Assembly: GCF_004216555.1 (NCBI RefSeq)
Contig: NZ_SGWQ01000016.1
Coordinates: 1-64,000 of the forward strand
DNA: 64,000 nt
Direction: 5' to 3'
Source: Herbihabitans rhizosphaerae
Lineage (GTDB): Bacteria; Actinomycetota; Actinomycetes; Mycobacteriales; Pseudonocardiaceae
The notes below the pieces were generated by a model that was not told where the DNA came from, ran no database searches, and was given only the letters and a program-made list of their open reading frames with translations. The position numbers and the translations under genes are program-made. Below, in pieces: positions 52,632 through 64,000 of this stretch (positions within the stretch are counted from its first letter, which is position 1; each line of letters opens with the position of its first letter).

Positions 52632-53830
52632 CTAATTGATGAACGAGGTGTTGAGGATCTTGTTGGGGGAGCCGTTGCCGGGGTTCTGGATCTTGCCTTC
52701 GGTGGCATTGCCGGTCAGTTGATCCGAGATCTGCTGCGGGGTCAGGTTCGGGTCGGACTGCCGCAGCAGCGCGGCCGCTCCCGCGACGTGCGGGTGGCCA
52801 TCGAGGTGCCCTGCATCGACGTCGAGCCGCCCTGCATGGAGGTCGACTCGATCTGGCTGCCCGGCGCGAAGATGTCCACGCACGTGCCGATGTTGGAGAA
52901 CATGGAGCGGCGGTCGCCCTGGTCGATGGAGGCGACGGTGATCGCTTCCGGTACCCGGGCGGGGGAGTAGCCGCAGGCGTCGGCGCCGTTGTTGTTGCCG
53001 GCGGCGACGGCGTAGGTGAACCCGGCCGCGGCCGAGTTCTTCAGCGCCTCGTCACCGACTCCGACGTCGTACATGTACAGGCTCATGTTGACGATCGAGC
53101 CCTTGACGCCGTTCTTGGTCACCCAGTCGACCGCTTCCACGGTGACCGAGTCGGGGCCGGAGTTGCCGCAGTCGAACACTCGCAGTGAGACGAGCTTCGC
53201 CTTCTTGGCCACGCCCCAGGTCTTGGAGCCGACAGTGCCGGTGACGTGCGTGCCGTGTCCGTTGCAGTCGGTCGGGTCGTCGTCCTTGTCGATGAAGTCC
53301 GGGCCATAGGTGTTGCGGCTTTCGAAGTCCGGGTGGCCCTTGGTGCCGCCACTGTCGATCACGTAGACCGTGACGCCCTCACCGGTCTTGTCGTAGACGT
53401 ACTTCTTGTCCAGCTGGGTGGCCTCCTGGTCCACGCGGTCCAGGCCCCAGGTGGGGTTGGGCTGCTCGTCGGCCCCACGCGCGGTCCCGTCCTCGTACAC
53501 CGTGCGCACGCGCGGATCAGTCGCCATCCGCTTGGCCTGCTGGTCGGACATGCCGTGCACCGCGAACCCGTGCAGCGCGGCGGTGTACGTGACGGCCACC
53601 CTGCCGCCGTGGTCCGCGGCCACCGATCGCGAGGTCTGCTCGATCGCCGTGGCGTTCGACGTCGCCTGCTCGCTTTCCTTCAACACCACGATGTACTGGC
53701 CGGCGTAGTGCTCCTTGGCCTGCACGACCGCGCCCTCCGGTGCCACGGCGTTCGCGGGCGCGGCGACGCCGACGATCGCGATCGCCACGCCGGCCGAAAC
53801 CGCCGCGGCGATGAGTTTTCTCTTACTCAT
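52632..53830 (-). pseudogene. Subtilisin-like serine peptidase (S8), frameshifted at the catalytic Ser
   Basis: From ATG 53828-53830 the protein has a Sec signal ([24 protein letters not shown]), an inhibitor I9 propeptide ([20 protein letters not shown]) and an S8 domain with Asp (VYVIDSGG), His (NGHGTHVTG), oxyanion Asn ([13 protein letters not shown]) and GTSMAT. At about 52790 one C appears to be missing: reading leaves frame just after GTSMAT, while the correct continuation [20 protein letters not shown] to NKILNTSFIN is present in the next frame to 52632. A short duplication [13 protein letters not shown] precedes the Ser. Either a broken gene or a sequencing error. Confidence 0.85.
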
Positions 53831-54120
53831 TCGACTGATCCCCTTCATTGCTTTACGCAATCGTTTGGTAACAGTGCGCCCGCTGTCGACACTAACCACG
53901 CGCATCGCCCCGAAGACAGATCACTTAAGGCAACCGGAAACAGACGGCCGAATAGACGGTTAAGCCGCGGCAGACTGTTAAGGGCGTGCCGATTCCCTGA
54001 GCTGGCAAGGGAAGTACGTGCTGCGAGGTCGCCACAACCACTGCGGGGCGGCCGCTCAAGAAGACGATGTGAACGCGCTGGAACTGGTCGAACGTCGCCT
54101 TCAACGAATTGGTGTCGGTA
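53831..54120. other. Intergenic region upstream of the subtilase gene
   Basis: About 290 bp, lower in GC than its surroundings around 53910-53990 and without an ORF I can support. It should contain the subtilase promoter and the 3' flank of the GNAT gene. I see no strong hairpin. Confidence 0.4.
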
Positions 54121-54708
54121 TCAGGCCGGCTCGCGCCACATCGGCCACATCGGCGGCCCGCCCTCCGGCAGGATGAACGGCCCGCCCGCCACCACGCGAT
54201 AACCGTGCCGCAGATACAGATCACGCACCCGTTCGCTGCTGGCCTCCAGGTAGGCGGGCAGGCCGGCACGGTCCAGGTGCTCGTGGTGCCGATCCATCAG
54301 CCGTGACCCGAGACCACCGCACCGCGCGTCCCGGCGCACCGCCAGGAACGCCAGATGGTGGTGCTCCACGTCGTGCGGATGGTGCGCCTCGAACGCCTCG
54401 TCGAGCATCCGGAACCGCGGTGTCCACTGACCACACGCGGCGGCGAGCCGCTCGTCGTAGTCCTGCGGCGGCGGCGGTTGCGGCGCCGTCTGGTGAAACC
54501 ACACCGCGGCCGCCACCGGATCGCCCTCGGCGTCCGGCAGCACGTGGATGGTTCCGTGTTCCTGGGCGTGCTCCACGAGGATCGCGAAGTTCGCCGACAG
54601 AACCTCGGTGCGCACCGACGAGTCCGTGATCAGCCACGCGGTCACGTCCAACTCGCTGAACGCCCGCCCGATCAACGCGGCGACGGCATCCGTCTCGATC
54701 CGAATCAT
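54121..54708 (-). CDS. GNAT-family acetyltransferase
   Basis: The 195-residue protein has a GNAT fold: ALIGRAFSELDVTAWLITD at the N-terminus, HHLAFLAVRRDARCGGLGSRLMDRHHEHL with the acetyl-CoA loop (RCGGLGS), and AYLEASSERVRDLYLRHGYRVV. Substrate unknown. Its ATG overlaps by one base the TGA of the upstream amino-acid permease gene, so they form a translationally coupled pair, perhaps acting on an imported amine or amino acid. Confidence 0.85.
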   Translation of the reverse strand: MIRIETDAVAALIGRAFSELDVTAWLITDSSVRTEVLSANFAILVEHAQEHGTIHVLPDAEGDPVAAAVWFHQTAPQPPPPQDYDERLAAACGQWTPRFRMLDEAFEAHHPHDVEHHHLAFLAVRRDARCGGLGSRLMDRHHEHLDRAGLPAYLEASSERVRDLYLRHGYRVVAGGPFILPEGGPPMWPMWREPA

Positions 54709-56207
54709 CACGCCTCCACTCGCTCGATCTCGATGCCTGCCTCGGTCGCGGCAGCCTTCGCACCCAGCCCGATCGCGGCGTACACCTCTGGCCGGCCCGA
54801 TTTCAGCACCAGACCCCAGATGACGCCGAGCACGGCGATGGCGAGATACCCACCCGGCACGATCCAGCGCAGCGGCGAACTCGGCTCGACGCCCAGGACC
54901 GTGGTGAAGTTGTTCAACACCAGAACGACGATCGTGATCACCGCAGCCGAGGCGAGCAGCGGGGCCAGGAGCCGGCGCCACACCCCTTCACCGGACGGGT
55001 TCCTGGCGAAGAACGCGATCACCGCGATCGACGTCGCCGCGATCAGCAGCAGCACACCCAACCCGCCGGACGTGCCGCCCCAATAGAACAAGTGCACCAG
55101 CGGGTCCCACCCGGCGCCGGCGTACAACACGATCACCACAAGGCCGAACAGGCTCTGCAACACCGAGCCGGCTCTCGGCGAGCCCGACCGCGGCGACGCG
55201 CGACCAATGAACGCCGGCAGCACCCGCTCCCGGCCGAGCGCGAACGCGTACCGGGCGGTCGTGTTGTGGAAGGAGATCATCGCGGCCAGGATGCTGGTCA
55301 CGAACAGCACCCGGCCCGCGGTCAGAAAGCCCTCGCCCAGGTGCTGCCCGGCCAGCGTGAACAGCAACTCCGTCGACTGTGCGCGCGCCTCGTCCACGAT
55401 CCGGTCCGGCCCGGTCGCCACGCTCAGCGACCACGAGCCGAGCGTGTACAGCGCCGCGATCAACCCGACCGACAGGTACGTGGCGATCCGCACCGTGCGG
55501 CCAGGGTCCTTCGACTCCTCGCTGAACACCACCGCGCTCTCGAACCCGACGAAACCGAGCACGGCCAGCGCGAGCAGCGCGCCGACCCCCGAGCCGAACA
55601 GGTTGGCCGGGTTCAGCGTGTCGAAGGTGATCCCGCCGCCGGCCGGGTTGGCCAGGTTCGCCCCACTGAACACCAGGATCACGGCGACCTCGGCGAGCAG
55701 CAGCACCGCGAGTACCTTGCCGTTCACGTCCACCTGCTGCACGCCCAGCACGGCCACCAGCGCCCACGCCACCAGCGCGATCACCCACCAGGACACCGAC
55801 CACCCGAACCACTGCGCCAGCAGCGGAGCCGTGGCCGCGCCGATCGCGCCGTACAGCCCGACCTGCAGCGCGTTGTAGGCCAGCAGTGCGATCCACGCGC
55901 CGGCCACGCCGAACGGCCGGCCGATGCCGCGGCTGATGTAGGCGTAGAACGCTCCGGCGTTGGCCACGTGCGGTGCCATCGCGACGAAGCCGACCGCGAA
56001 CAGCGTCAGCACGACCGCGACCACCACGAACGCGATCGGGATGGCGGTCAGGCCGGTGGTGGCATAGCCCGTGGTGACCACTCCCGCGATCACGGTCAGC
56101 GGGGTCGCCGCCGACATCACGAAGAACAGCACCGACGGCACGCCGAGCCGGTTGCCGCGCAGCGTTGTGGCCAGCAGGCTCTGGCGTCCGGGGGACCGTG
56201 TCGACAT
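54708..56207 (-). CDS. APC-family amino acid permease
   Basis: The 499-residue protein has 12 or more hydrophobic segments and APC features: GVPSVLFFVMSAATPLTVIAG at the start (TM1), GAFYAYISRGIGRPFGVAGAWIALL (TM3), GFVGFESAVVFSEESKDPGRT (TM6) and NTTARYAFALGRERVLPAF (TM8). It would import amino acids or polyamines with protons. Coupled to the downstream GNAT gene. The start ATG 56205-56207 follows AGAGAGATG. Confidence 0.93.
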   Translation of the reverse strand: MSTRSPGRQSLLATTLRGNRLGVPSVLFFVMSAATPLTVIAGVVTTGYATTGLTAIPIAFVVVAVVLTLFAVGFVAMAPHVANAGAFYAYISRGIGRPFGVAGAWIALLAYNALQVGLYGAIGAATAPLLAQWFGWSVSWWVIALVAWALVAVLGVQQVDVNGKVLAVLLLAEVAVILVFSGANLANPAGGGITFDTLNPANLFGSGVGALLALAVLGFVGFESAVVFSEESKDPGRTVRIATYLSVGLIAALYTLGSWSLSVATGPDRIVDEARAQSTELLFTLAGQHLGEGFLTAGRVLFVTSILAAMISFHNTTARYAFALGRERVLPAFIGRASPRSGSPRAGSVLQSLFGLVVIVLYAGAGWDPLVHLFYWGGTSGGLGVLLLIAATSIAVIAFFARNPSGEGVWRRLLAPLLASAAVITIVVLVLNNFTTVLGVEPSSPLRWIVPGGYLAIAVLGVIWGLVLKSGRPEVYAAIGLGAKAAATEAGIEIERVEA

Positions 56208-56240
56208 CTCTCTCCAAACGATCTCTTGGCAGGGGGAATC

Positions 56241-56867
56241 TCAGCGACGGTGGCTCAGCACCGCGTCACCCACGGCGGTCTCGGTCGCGGCGACCAGCTC
56301 GCGCAGCGGTGGCGGCAGCCGGCCGACCAGGTCGGGGATCAGGCGGTGGGCCGGCACCGGGGCGTCCCGGGTGACCTCTTTCTCCAGCCCGGTCGCCGCC
56401 ATCAGGCCGATCAAGGTCGCGTCCAGCAGCGACAGCGGGTGCCGCGCGTGGAGCCGGCTGGACAGGCGCGCGACCGGTCCGGCGGCGGTGTTGGGGTCCA
56501 CGAGGTCGAAGACGGTCACCGTGCGCAGCAGGCGTCTGGCCTGCCGGCGGTGCGCGTGGCCGCTGTGCACGAGCCGAGTGCCGACCTGGTCGTAGGCGTC
56601 GGCGGCCAGATAGCGCAGCCACGGCGTCACGCTGCTGACGTCGTCCTCGTTCATCAGATGGCTGAGCACCGAGTGGCTGAGCACGTCCTCCGGCGGACGG
56701 GTGTCGGACACCCACAGGTGCCCGCGCTTGACGGCGATCCGTTCGGTCAGGACCAGTTCGCCGAGCAGGGCGCCGGCCAGCCCCAGACCGAGATTGACCC
56801 GATGTAGCCGCAGTTTGCCGCCCAGATCATCGTGAGCAGCCAAAAAGAACTCGTCGCCGAGTAGCAC
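56241..56867 (-). CDS. GPP34 (GOLPH3-like) phosphoprotein-family protein
   Basis: This protein of about 208 residues begins LLGDEFFLAAHDDLGGKLRL and continues with LGLGLAGALLGELVLTERIA, YQVGTRLVHSGHA-like DQVGTRLVHSGHAHRRQARR and LDATLIGLMAATGLEKEV, the helical pattern of GOLPH3/VPS74 proteins. Bacterial members are common in actinobacteria and may bind phospholipids; their role is unknown. I chose GTG 56865-56867, directly before the conserved start, with GGGGGAC upstream; the frame is open to 56963. Confidence 0.8.
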   Translation of the reverse strand: MLLGDEFFLAAHDDLGGKLRLHRVNLGLGLAGALLGELVLTERIAVKRGHLWVSDTRPPEDVLSHSVLSHLMNEDDVSSVTPWLRYLAADAYDQVGTRLVHSGHAHRRQARRLLRTVTVFDLVDPNTAAGPVARLSSRLHARHPLSLLDATLIGLMAATGLEKEVTRDAPVPAHRLIPDLVGRLPPPLRELVAATETAVGDAVLSHRR

Positions 56868-57207
56868 GTCCCCCGAAGACCTCCCTGTCACGATGTGCAC
56901 CCGACGAGCTACCACGAACGGGGAACTCGTTCCGGCGACTGTATTGGAGGCAATCACGCGCACGTTTGGTTGCGGGGGATAATCACCCTGTTACCAACCG
57001 GTGTCGCTCGAACAGAGCAGCCGCGGCAGAGGTTGACCACCCTGGGTGGTCTAGGTCGAATCGCTGTTCACCGGGTCGGCCGCGACGCTGGTCGGCGCGT
57101 CTGGCGAAACAGGCACCGGCGGGCATGGAATGCTGGCAAGATGCTGTGGGGCTCGCGTCCGGCAACGGGGTCGGATGCTTGAGATAGGGGCAGCGGGGAG
57201 AGGCAAG
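56868..57207. other. Divergent intergenic region with a 17-bp palindrome
   Basis: About 340 bp between the GPP34 gene and the XRE gene without a supportable gene. It contains GACCACCC-T-GGGTGGTC, a perfect dyad at 57035-57051, which may be an operator for the XRE protein encoded at 57208. Confidence 0.5.
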
Positions 57208-57687
57208 GTGGACGAGCAGAGCACCGTCCAGCGCAATCTGGCGCTCCAACGTGAGTGGTATGGAGAACCGCTCGGCGACCGCGTACGGCGGCTCGTCGTG
57301 GCGTTCGACGTCTCCCAGGCGAACCTGGCGGACGTGCTCGGCATCAGTGCGCCCATGCTCAGCCAGGTGATGAGCGGCCGGCGCGCCAAGATCGGCAACC
57401 CGGCCGTGCTGGCCAGGCTGATCATGCTCGAGCGCACGATCCTCACGCCCGAGGTGGCCTCCGGCAACCGCGAGGCACGCAAGCGCGCGCTGGAGGACGT
57501 CCGCAACTCCAAGCCCTCGGTCACCAAGGACACGCTGCCGGTCGAGCACGGCCGGCACGACCGGGTGGCGATCACGGCGCTGCGCCGCATCGCCGATGCC
57601 GACGACCTCACCGGGGCGGCGCGCCTGCTCGACTCGAAGTTCCCGGTCCTCGCCGAGCTGCTGCGCCGTGCGGGGGCTGTCACGTAG
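57208..57687 (+). CDS. XRE-like helix-turn-helix regulator
   Basis: The 159-residue protein starts at GTG 57208 (GGGGAGAGGCAAG upstream). It has an HTH (VVAFDVSQANLADVLGISAP, MLSQVMSGRRAKIGNPAVLA) followed by a helical C-terminus with ALRRIADADDLTGAARLLDS. It overlaps the thpR gene by one base. No effector domain is recognised. The 17-bp dyad at 57035-57051 is a candidate binding site. Confidence 0.85.
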   Translation: MDEQSTVQRNLALQREWYGEPLGDRVRRLVVAFDVSQANLADVLGISAPMLSQVMSGRRAKIGNPAVLARLIMLERTILTPEVASGNREARKRALEDVRNSKPSVTKDTLPVEHGRHDRVAITALRRIADADDLTGAARLLDSKFPVLAELLRRAGAVT

Positions 57688-58229
57688 TGGCGCGGCTGTT
57701 CAGCGCGATCGTGCCGTCCCCGGAGGCGGTGGCCGATCTCGCCGAGCACGTTCCCGGGCACCTTCCGGACGGCGCTGCCGAGATCAAGCTGCGCTGGACG
57801 CCGCCGGACCGGTGGCACCTCACGTTCGGGTTCTTCGGCGACGACGACTCCGAACAGCGCAGGACCAAGTGGTTGCACCGGCGCGCGACCGGCCTGCGCG
57901 CGCCCACCCTCAGGTTGGCCGGCGCCGGCAGCTTTCCCGGCGTGCTGTGGATCGGGGTCGTTGAGGAGACCGCTGGAGAGAGTGCCGACGCCATGCGCAA
58001 GCTCGCCGTGGCCGCCGGCGCGGGCCGCCGCCCGTACCGGCCGCACCTGACCGTGGCGCGGTATCAGCGCGGGCAACACGCCAAGCGGGTGATCGGCGGG
58101 CTCGTCGACCAGCTCGCCGACTACCGGGGACCAGCGTGGACGCCGTCCGACTTGGTGCTCTTCCGCAGCGACCTGAGCAGCGGCTCGCCCGTGTACGCGG
58201 CTGTCCACAGGGTCGAATTGGACGCCTGA
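57687..58229 (+). CDS. thpR: RNA 2',3'-cyclic phosphodiesterase (ThpR, 2H family)
   Basis: The 180-residue protein has the two H-x-T/S-x motifs of 2H phosphoesterases, HLTFGFFGD and RPHLTVARYQRG, at the usual spacing, and begins ARLFSAIVPSPEAVADLAEH. It hydrolyses 2',3'-cyclic phosphates to 2'-phosphates and can ligate tRNA halves in vitro. Its GTG overlaps the TAG of the XRE gene by one base. It lies 96 bp upstream of rpsO. Confidence 0.9.
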   Translation: MARLFSAIVPSPEAVADLAEHVPGHLPDGAAEIKLRWTPPDRWHLTFGFFGDDDSEQRRTKWLHRRATGLRAPTLRLAGAGSFPGVLWIGVVEETAGESADAMRKLAVAAGAGRRPYRPHLTVARYQRGQHAKRVIGGLVDQLADYRGPAWTPSDLVLFRSDLSSGSPVYAAVHRVELDA

Positions 58230-58325
58230 TACCCTCGATAGTTGGGTACGGCTGCGGTCCGTGGCGGCCGGTACCGACTTCGGGGTTTTCCCGACAGCAC
58301 GGCACATCGAACAAGGAGTTGACGA

Positions 58326-58595
58326 GTGGCGCTGTCCACTGACCAGAAGAAGACCATTCTGGCCGAGTACGGCCTCAAGGACGGCGACACAGGTTCGCCG
58401 GAAGCCCAGATCGCGTTGCTGACCAAGCGCATCAGCGGTCTGACCGAGCACCTGAAGACTCACAAGCACGACCACCACTCGCGTCGGGGTCTGCTGCTGC
58501 TGGTCGGCCGTCGCCGCCGGCTGCTCAACTACCTGACCAAGGTGGACGTCGAGCGCTACCGGTCGCTGATCAAGCGGCTCGGCTTGCGCCGATAG
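58326..58595 (+). CDS. rpsO: 30S ribosomal protein S15
   Basis: The 89-residue protein has the full S15 sequence pattern: [40 protein letters not shown] and [20 protein letters not shown]. It binds 16S rRNA helices 20-22 early in 30S assembly. AAGGAG precedes the GTG start. A UUCG-capped hairpin follows and pnp lies downstream, the usual rpsO-pnp arrangement. Confidence 0.98.
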   Translation: MALSTDQKKTILAEYGLKDGDTGSPEAQIALLTKRISGLTEHLKTHKHDHHSRRGLLLLVGRRRRLLNYLTKVDVERYRSLIKRLGLRR

Positions 58596-58606
58596 ACAAG
58601 CTGACG

Positions 58607-58632
58607 AGGGGGAGCGGTTCGCCGCTCCCCCT
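58607..58632 (+). terminator. rpsO terminator with TTCG loop
   Basis: AGGGGGAGCGG (58607-58617) and CCGCTCCCCCT (58622-58632) are perfect reverse complements around TTCG, 12 bp after the rpsO stop. It is likely an attenuator or processing hairpin between rpsO and pnp. Confidence 0.85.
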
Positions 58633-58811
58633 TGCCACATAAGGAACACACAGAGGACAGCGCGTCGCGCGTGCGGGTTGGTTCGCCGGTCCTCGGTAGT
58701 GGTTCCCGGGCAATCAAGCCCCGGGGGCTTCGATCGAAGACCGGCCTCGTCACCGGACGTGACCGCTTCCCGCGGGTAGACGCGCATGTCCGTGAACGAG
58801 GAGAAACAAAC

Positions 58812-61054
58812 GTGACTGAACCCGGTATCGACGGGGTGCACGAGACAACCGCCGTCATCGACAACGGCAAGTACGGCAAGCGGACCATCCGCTTCGAGAC
58901 GGGACGGCTGGCCAAGCAGGCCGCCGGCAGCGTCGTGGCCTACCTCGACGAGGAGACCATGATGCTGTCCGCCACCACGGCGTCCAAGCACCCGAAGGAC
59001 CACTTCGACTTCTTCCCCTTGACGATCGACGTCGAGGAGCGGATGTACGCCATCGGCCAGATCCCGGGGTCGTTCTTCCGGCGTGAGGGTCGCCCGTCCA
59101 CCGACGCGATCCTGACCTGCCGGCTGATCGACCGCCCGCTGCGCCCGTCGTTCGTCGACGGCCTGCGCAACGAGATCCAGGTCGTCATCACGGTGCAGAG
59201 CCTCAACCCGCAGGACCTCTACGACGTCGTGGCGATCAACGCCGCGTCGGCGTCCACCCAGCTGTCCGGCCTGCCGTTCTCCGGCCCGGTCGGCGGCGTG
59301 CGGGTGGCCCTGATCGAGGGCCAGTGGGTCGCGTTCCCGACTCACGAGCAGCTCGAGAAGGCCGTGTTCGACATGGTCGTCGCCGGCCGTGTCGTCAAAA
59401 GCGGTGACGGCTCTGCTGACGTCGCGATCATGATGGTCGAGGCCGAGGCCACCGACAACGTGATCGACCTGATCGGCGAGGGTGCGCAGGCGCCGACCGA
59501 GCAGATCGTGGCCGAGGGGCTCGAGGCGGCCAAGCCGTTCATCAAGGCCCTGTGCGACGCGCAGGCCGAGCTGGCCGCGTCCGCCGCCAAGGAGACCCGC
59601 GAGTTCCCGCTGTACCCGCCGTACCAGGCCGACGCCTACGAGGCCGTGTCCGCCGAGGTGTCCGACGAACTGGCCACCGCGCTGACCATCGCCGGCAAGC
59701 AGGAGCGCGAGTCCAAGTTGGACGCGCTCAAGTCCGGCACGCTGGACAAGCTGGCCGACCGGTTCGAGGGCCGCGAGAAGGAGCTGGGCGCCGCCTTCCG
59801 CTCGCTGAACAAGAAGCTGGTCCGCCAGCGGATCCTGCGTGACAAGGTGCGCATCGACGGCCGTGGCCTGACCGACATCCGGTCGCTCTCGGCCGAGGTC
59901 GCGGTCATCCCGAGGGCGCACGGCTCGGCGCTGTTCGAGCGCGGCGAGACCCAGATCCTGGGTGTCACCACGCTGAACATGCTGCGCATGGAGCAGCAGA
60001 TCGACTCGCTGTCCCCGGAGAAGCACAAGCGCTTCCTGCACCACTACAACTTCCCGCCGTTCTCCACCGGCGAGACCGGTCGCGTCGGTTCGCCGAAGCG
60101 GCGCGAGATCGGCCACGGTGCGCTCGCCGAGCGGGCGATCCAGCCGGTGCTGCCCAAGCGTGACGAGTTCCCCTACGCCCTCCGTCAGGTCTCGGAAGCG
60201 TTGGGCTCCAACGGTTCCACCTCCATGGGCTCGGTGTGCGCCGCGACCCTGTCGCTGCTCAACGCCGGTGTGCCGCTGAAAGCTCCGGTGGCCGGCATCG
60301 CGATGGGCCTGGTGTCCGATGACGTTGATGGGGAGACGCGCTATGTCGCGCTGACTGACATCCTCGGCGCCGAGGACGCGTTCGGCGACATGGACTTCAA
60401 GGTCGCCGGTACCAAGGAGTTCGTGACCGCGCTGCAGCTGGACACGAAGCTGGACGGCATCCCGTCCGACGTGCTGGCCGCCGCGCTGGCGCAGGCCAAG
60501 GACGCCCGGCTGACCATCCTCGAGGTGATCGCCGAGGCGATCGACGCGCCGGACGAGATGTCGCCGTTCGCGCCGCGGGTGACCTCGGTGAAGATCCCGG
60601 TCGACAAGATCGGCGAGGTGATCGGGCCCAAGGGCAAGATGATCAACTCGATCACCGAGGAGACCGGCGCCGACATCTCCATCGAGGACGACGGCACGAT
60701 CTACGTCGGTGCTGCCGACGGCCCGTCCGCCGAGGCGGCGATCGACAAGATCAACGCCATCGCGAACCCGCAGCTGCCCAAGGTCGGCGAGCGGTTCCTC
60801 GGCACCGTGGTGAAGACGGCCGCGTTCGGCGCGTTCGTCTCGCTGCTGCCGGGCAAGGACGGCCTGGTGCACATTTCCAAGCTGGGCAACGGAAAGCGCA
60901 TCAACAAGGTCGAGGACGTGGTCAAGGTCGGCGACAAGCTGCGCGTCGAGATCGCCGACATCGACCAGCGCGGCAAGATCAGCCTGGTCCTGGTCAGCGA
61001 GGACGAGCCGGCCAAGGAGCAGGAGCCGGCGGCGGAGGCGGGGACACCCGCTTC

Positions 61055-61058
<4 letters not shown>
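58812..61058 (+). CDS. pnp: Polyribonucleotide nucleotidyltransferase (PNPase)
   Basis: The 748-residue protein degrades RNA 3' to 5' with phosphate and can add tails. Two RNase PH domains are visible ([40 protein letters not shown]; second copy [20 protein letters not shown], with the active-site Asp residues in [19 protein letters not shown]), a KH domain ([20 protein letters not shown]) and an S1 domain ([20 protein letters not shown]). GAGGAGAAA lies before GTG 58812. The stop overlaps the start of the M16 peptidase gene. Confidence 0.98.
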
Positions 61059-63587
<2,529 letters not shown>

Positions 63588-63762
63588 TCGAGCCGGCCCG
63601 TACTCGCGAGTCCCGCGCTGTGCACCGGTGAGTCCCGCGCCCCGCATCCGCCACCTGCTCGGGTCACACGCCGTGCCCGCGAGGCCGCGCGGTGAAAGAC
63701 ATCTGACAGCGATCCCCTTTAGCCTGGTGCCACTATCAAGTTCCACGACGGGGAATTCACTG

Positions 63763-64000
63763 ATGGGGAAGTTCACGCCGCGTTCCGGCGGCCTGCTGGT
63801 CTGCGTGGTCGCGGCGATCGGTTTGTCGATCAGCGGCTGCCAGTCCGATCAACAGCCGACCGCGCCCAGTTCGAGCAGCACCGCCGCGCGGCCAACCACC
63901 ACCGTGCAGCCGACGACTCAGCCCACCACGACGCCCTCGCCCGCGCCGCCTTCGGCCGGCAAGACGATCGGCTCCGACGGCATCGGCAAGGCCAAGCTGG
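63763..64000 (+). CDS. Lipoprotein, 5' part only
   Basis: The frame starts at ATG 63763 and runs off the window. It has a lipoprotein signal (GGLLVCVVAAIGLSISGC) and a Ser/Thr/Pro-rich linker (TTVQPTTQPTTTPSPAPP), then SAGKTIGSDGIGKAKL. The linker type is common in surface lipoproteins of this order. No domain is visible in the 79 codons present. Confidence 0.75.
   Translation, partial: MGKFTPRSGGLLVCVVAAIGLSISGCQSDQQPTAPSSSSTAARPTTTVQPTTQPTTTPSPAPPSAGKTIGSDGIGKAKL

Noticed and set aside
57051..60872. 1273-codon minus-strand ORF
   Set aside because: It lies antisense to the XRE, thpR, rpsO and pnp genes and has no recognisable domain; it results from high GC.

Overview
High GC throughout, frequent GTG/TTG starts, tightly overlapping operons, GAF-ANTAR regulators, DUF397 next to XRE-DUF5753, DUF3558, EspG and PPE-like proteins point to an actinobacterium, most likely of the Pseudonocardiales. 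The backbone is the conserved translation/RNA locus rimP-nusA-ylxR-infB-DUF503-rbfA ... truB-ribF ... rpsO-pnp-M16 peptidase-dapB, opened in several places by accessory DNA.

Layout. 0.05-1.2 kb: an HNH-endonuclease remnant and a two-gene lipoprotein/ferritin-like pair. 1.4-8.2 kb: rimP to rbfA plus a secreted hydrolase. 8.2-12.4 kb: a signalling block (two GAF-ANTAR proteins, a frameshifted CheR-PAS protein, CheB). 12.5-15.0 kb: a DHH phosphoesterase and a Tat-exported GH109-like enzyme. 15.37-37.53 kb: a 22-kb integrative element inserted into a TIGR03086-family gene. 37.8-42.2 kb: a small protein, a Uma2 nuclease, a CGNR protein, a MATE transporter and a P450-like/PEP-mutase fusion. 42.4-49.9 kb: a DUF397/XRE pair, a P450 and a carbamoyltransferase / haem-oxygenase-like / SGNH operon that looks like a small biosynthetic locus. 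50.0-64.0 kb: truB, an HNH pseudogene, ribF, a frameshifted subtilase, a GNAT/APC pair, a GPP34 protein, an XRE/ThpR pair, and rpsO to dapB.

The integrative element is the most interesting part. Joining the flanks at a shared TGG (15369-15371 and 37528-37530) restores one uninterrupted TIGR03086 gene. Joining the element ends at the same TGG creates an attP with perfect 12-bp inverted arms. It also fuses the serine-recombinase ORF in frame to a helix-turn-helix ORF at the opposite end, giving a predicted 653-residue recombinase. attP therefore appears to lie inside the integrase gene, and integration would cut off its C-terminal HTH. The element carries a (frameshifted) TraD-like coupling ATPase, a replication-relaxation protein, small regulators with clear palindromic operators, a type VII-secretion-like module (PPE-like, DUF3558, EspG, YbaB, a large substrate) and a lower-GC cassette (XRE-TPR regulator, GNAT, a 39-residue peptide with a good ribosome-binding site, a JmjC/cupin oxygenase and a convergent phosphotransferase). 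That cassette resembles an undescribed peptide-modification system.

Three genes (CheR-like, TraD-like, subtilase) are each broken by a net one-base shift. These could be real lesions or assembly errors.
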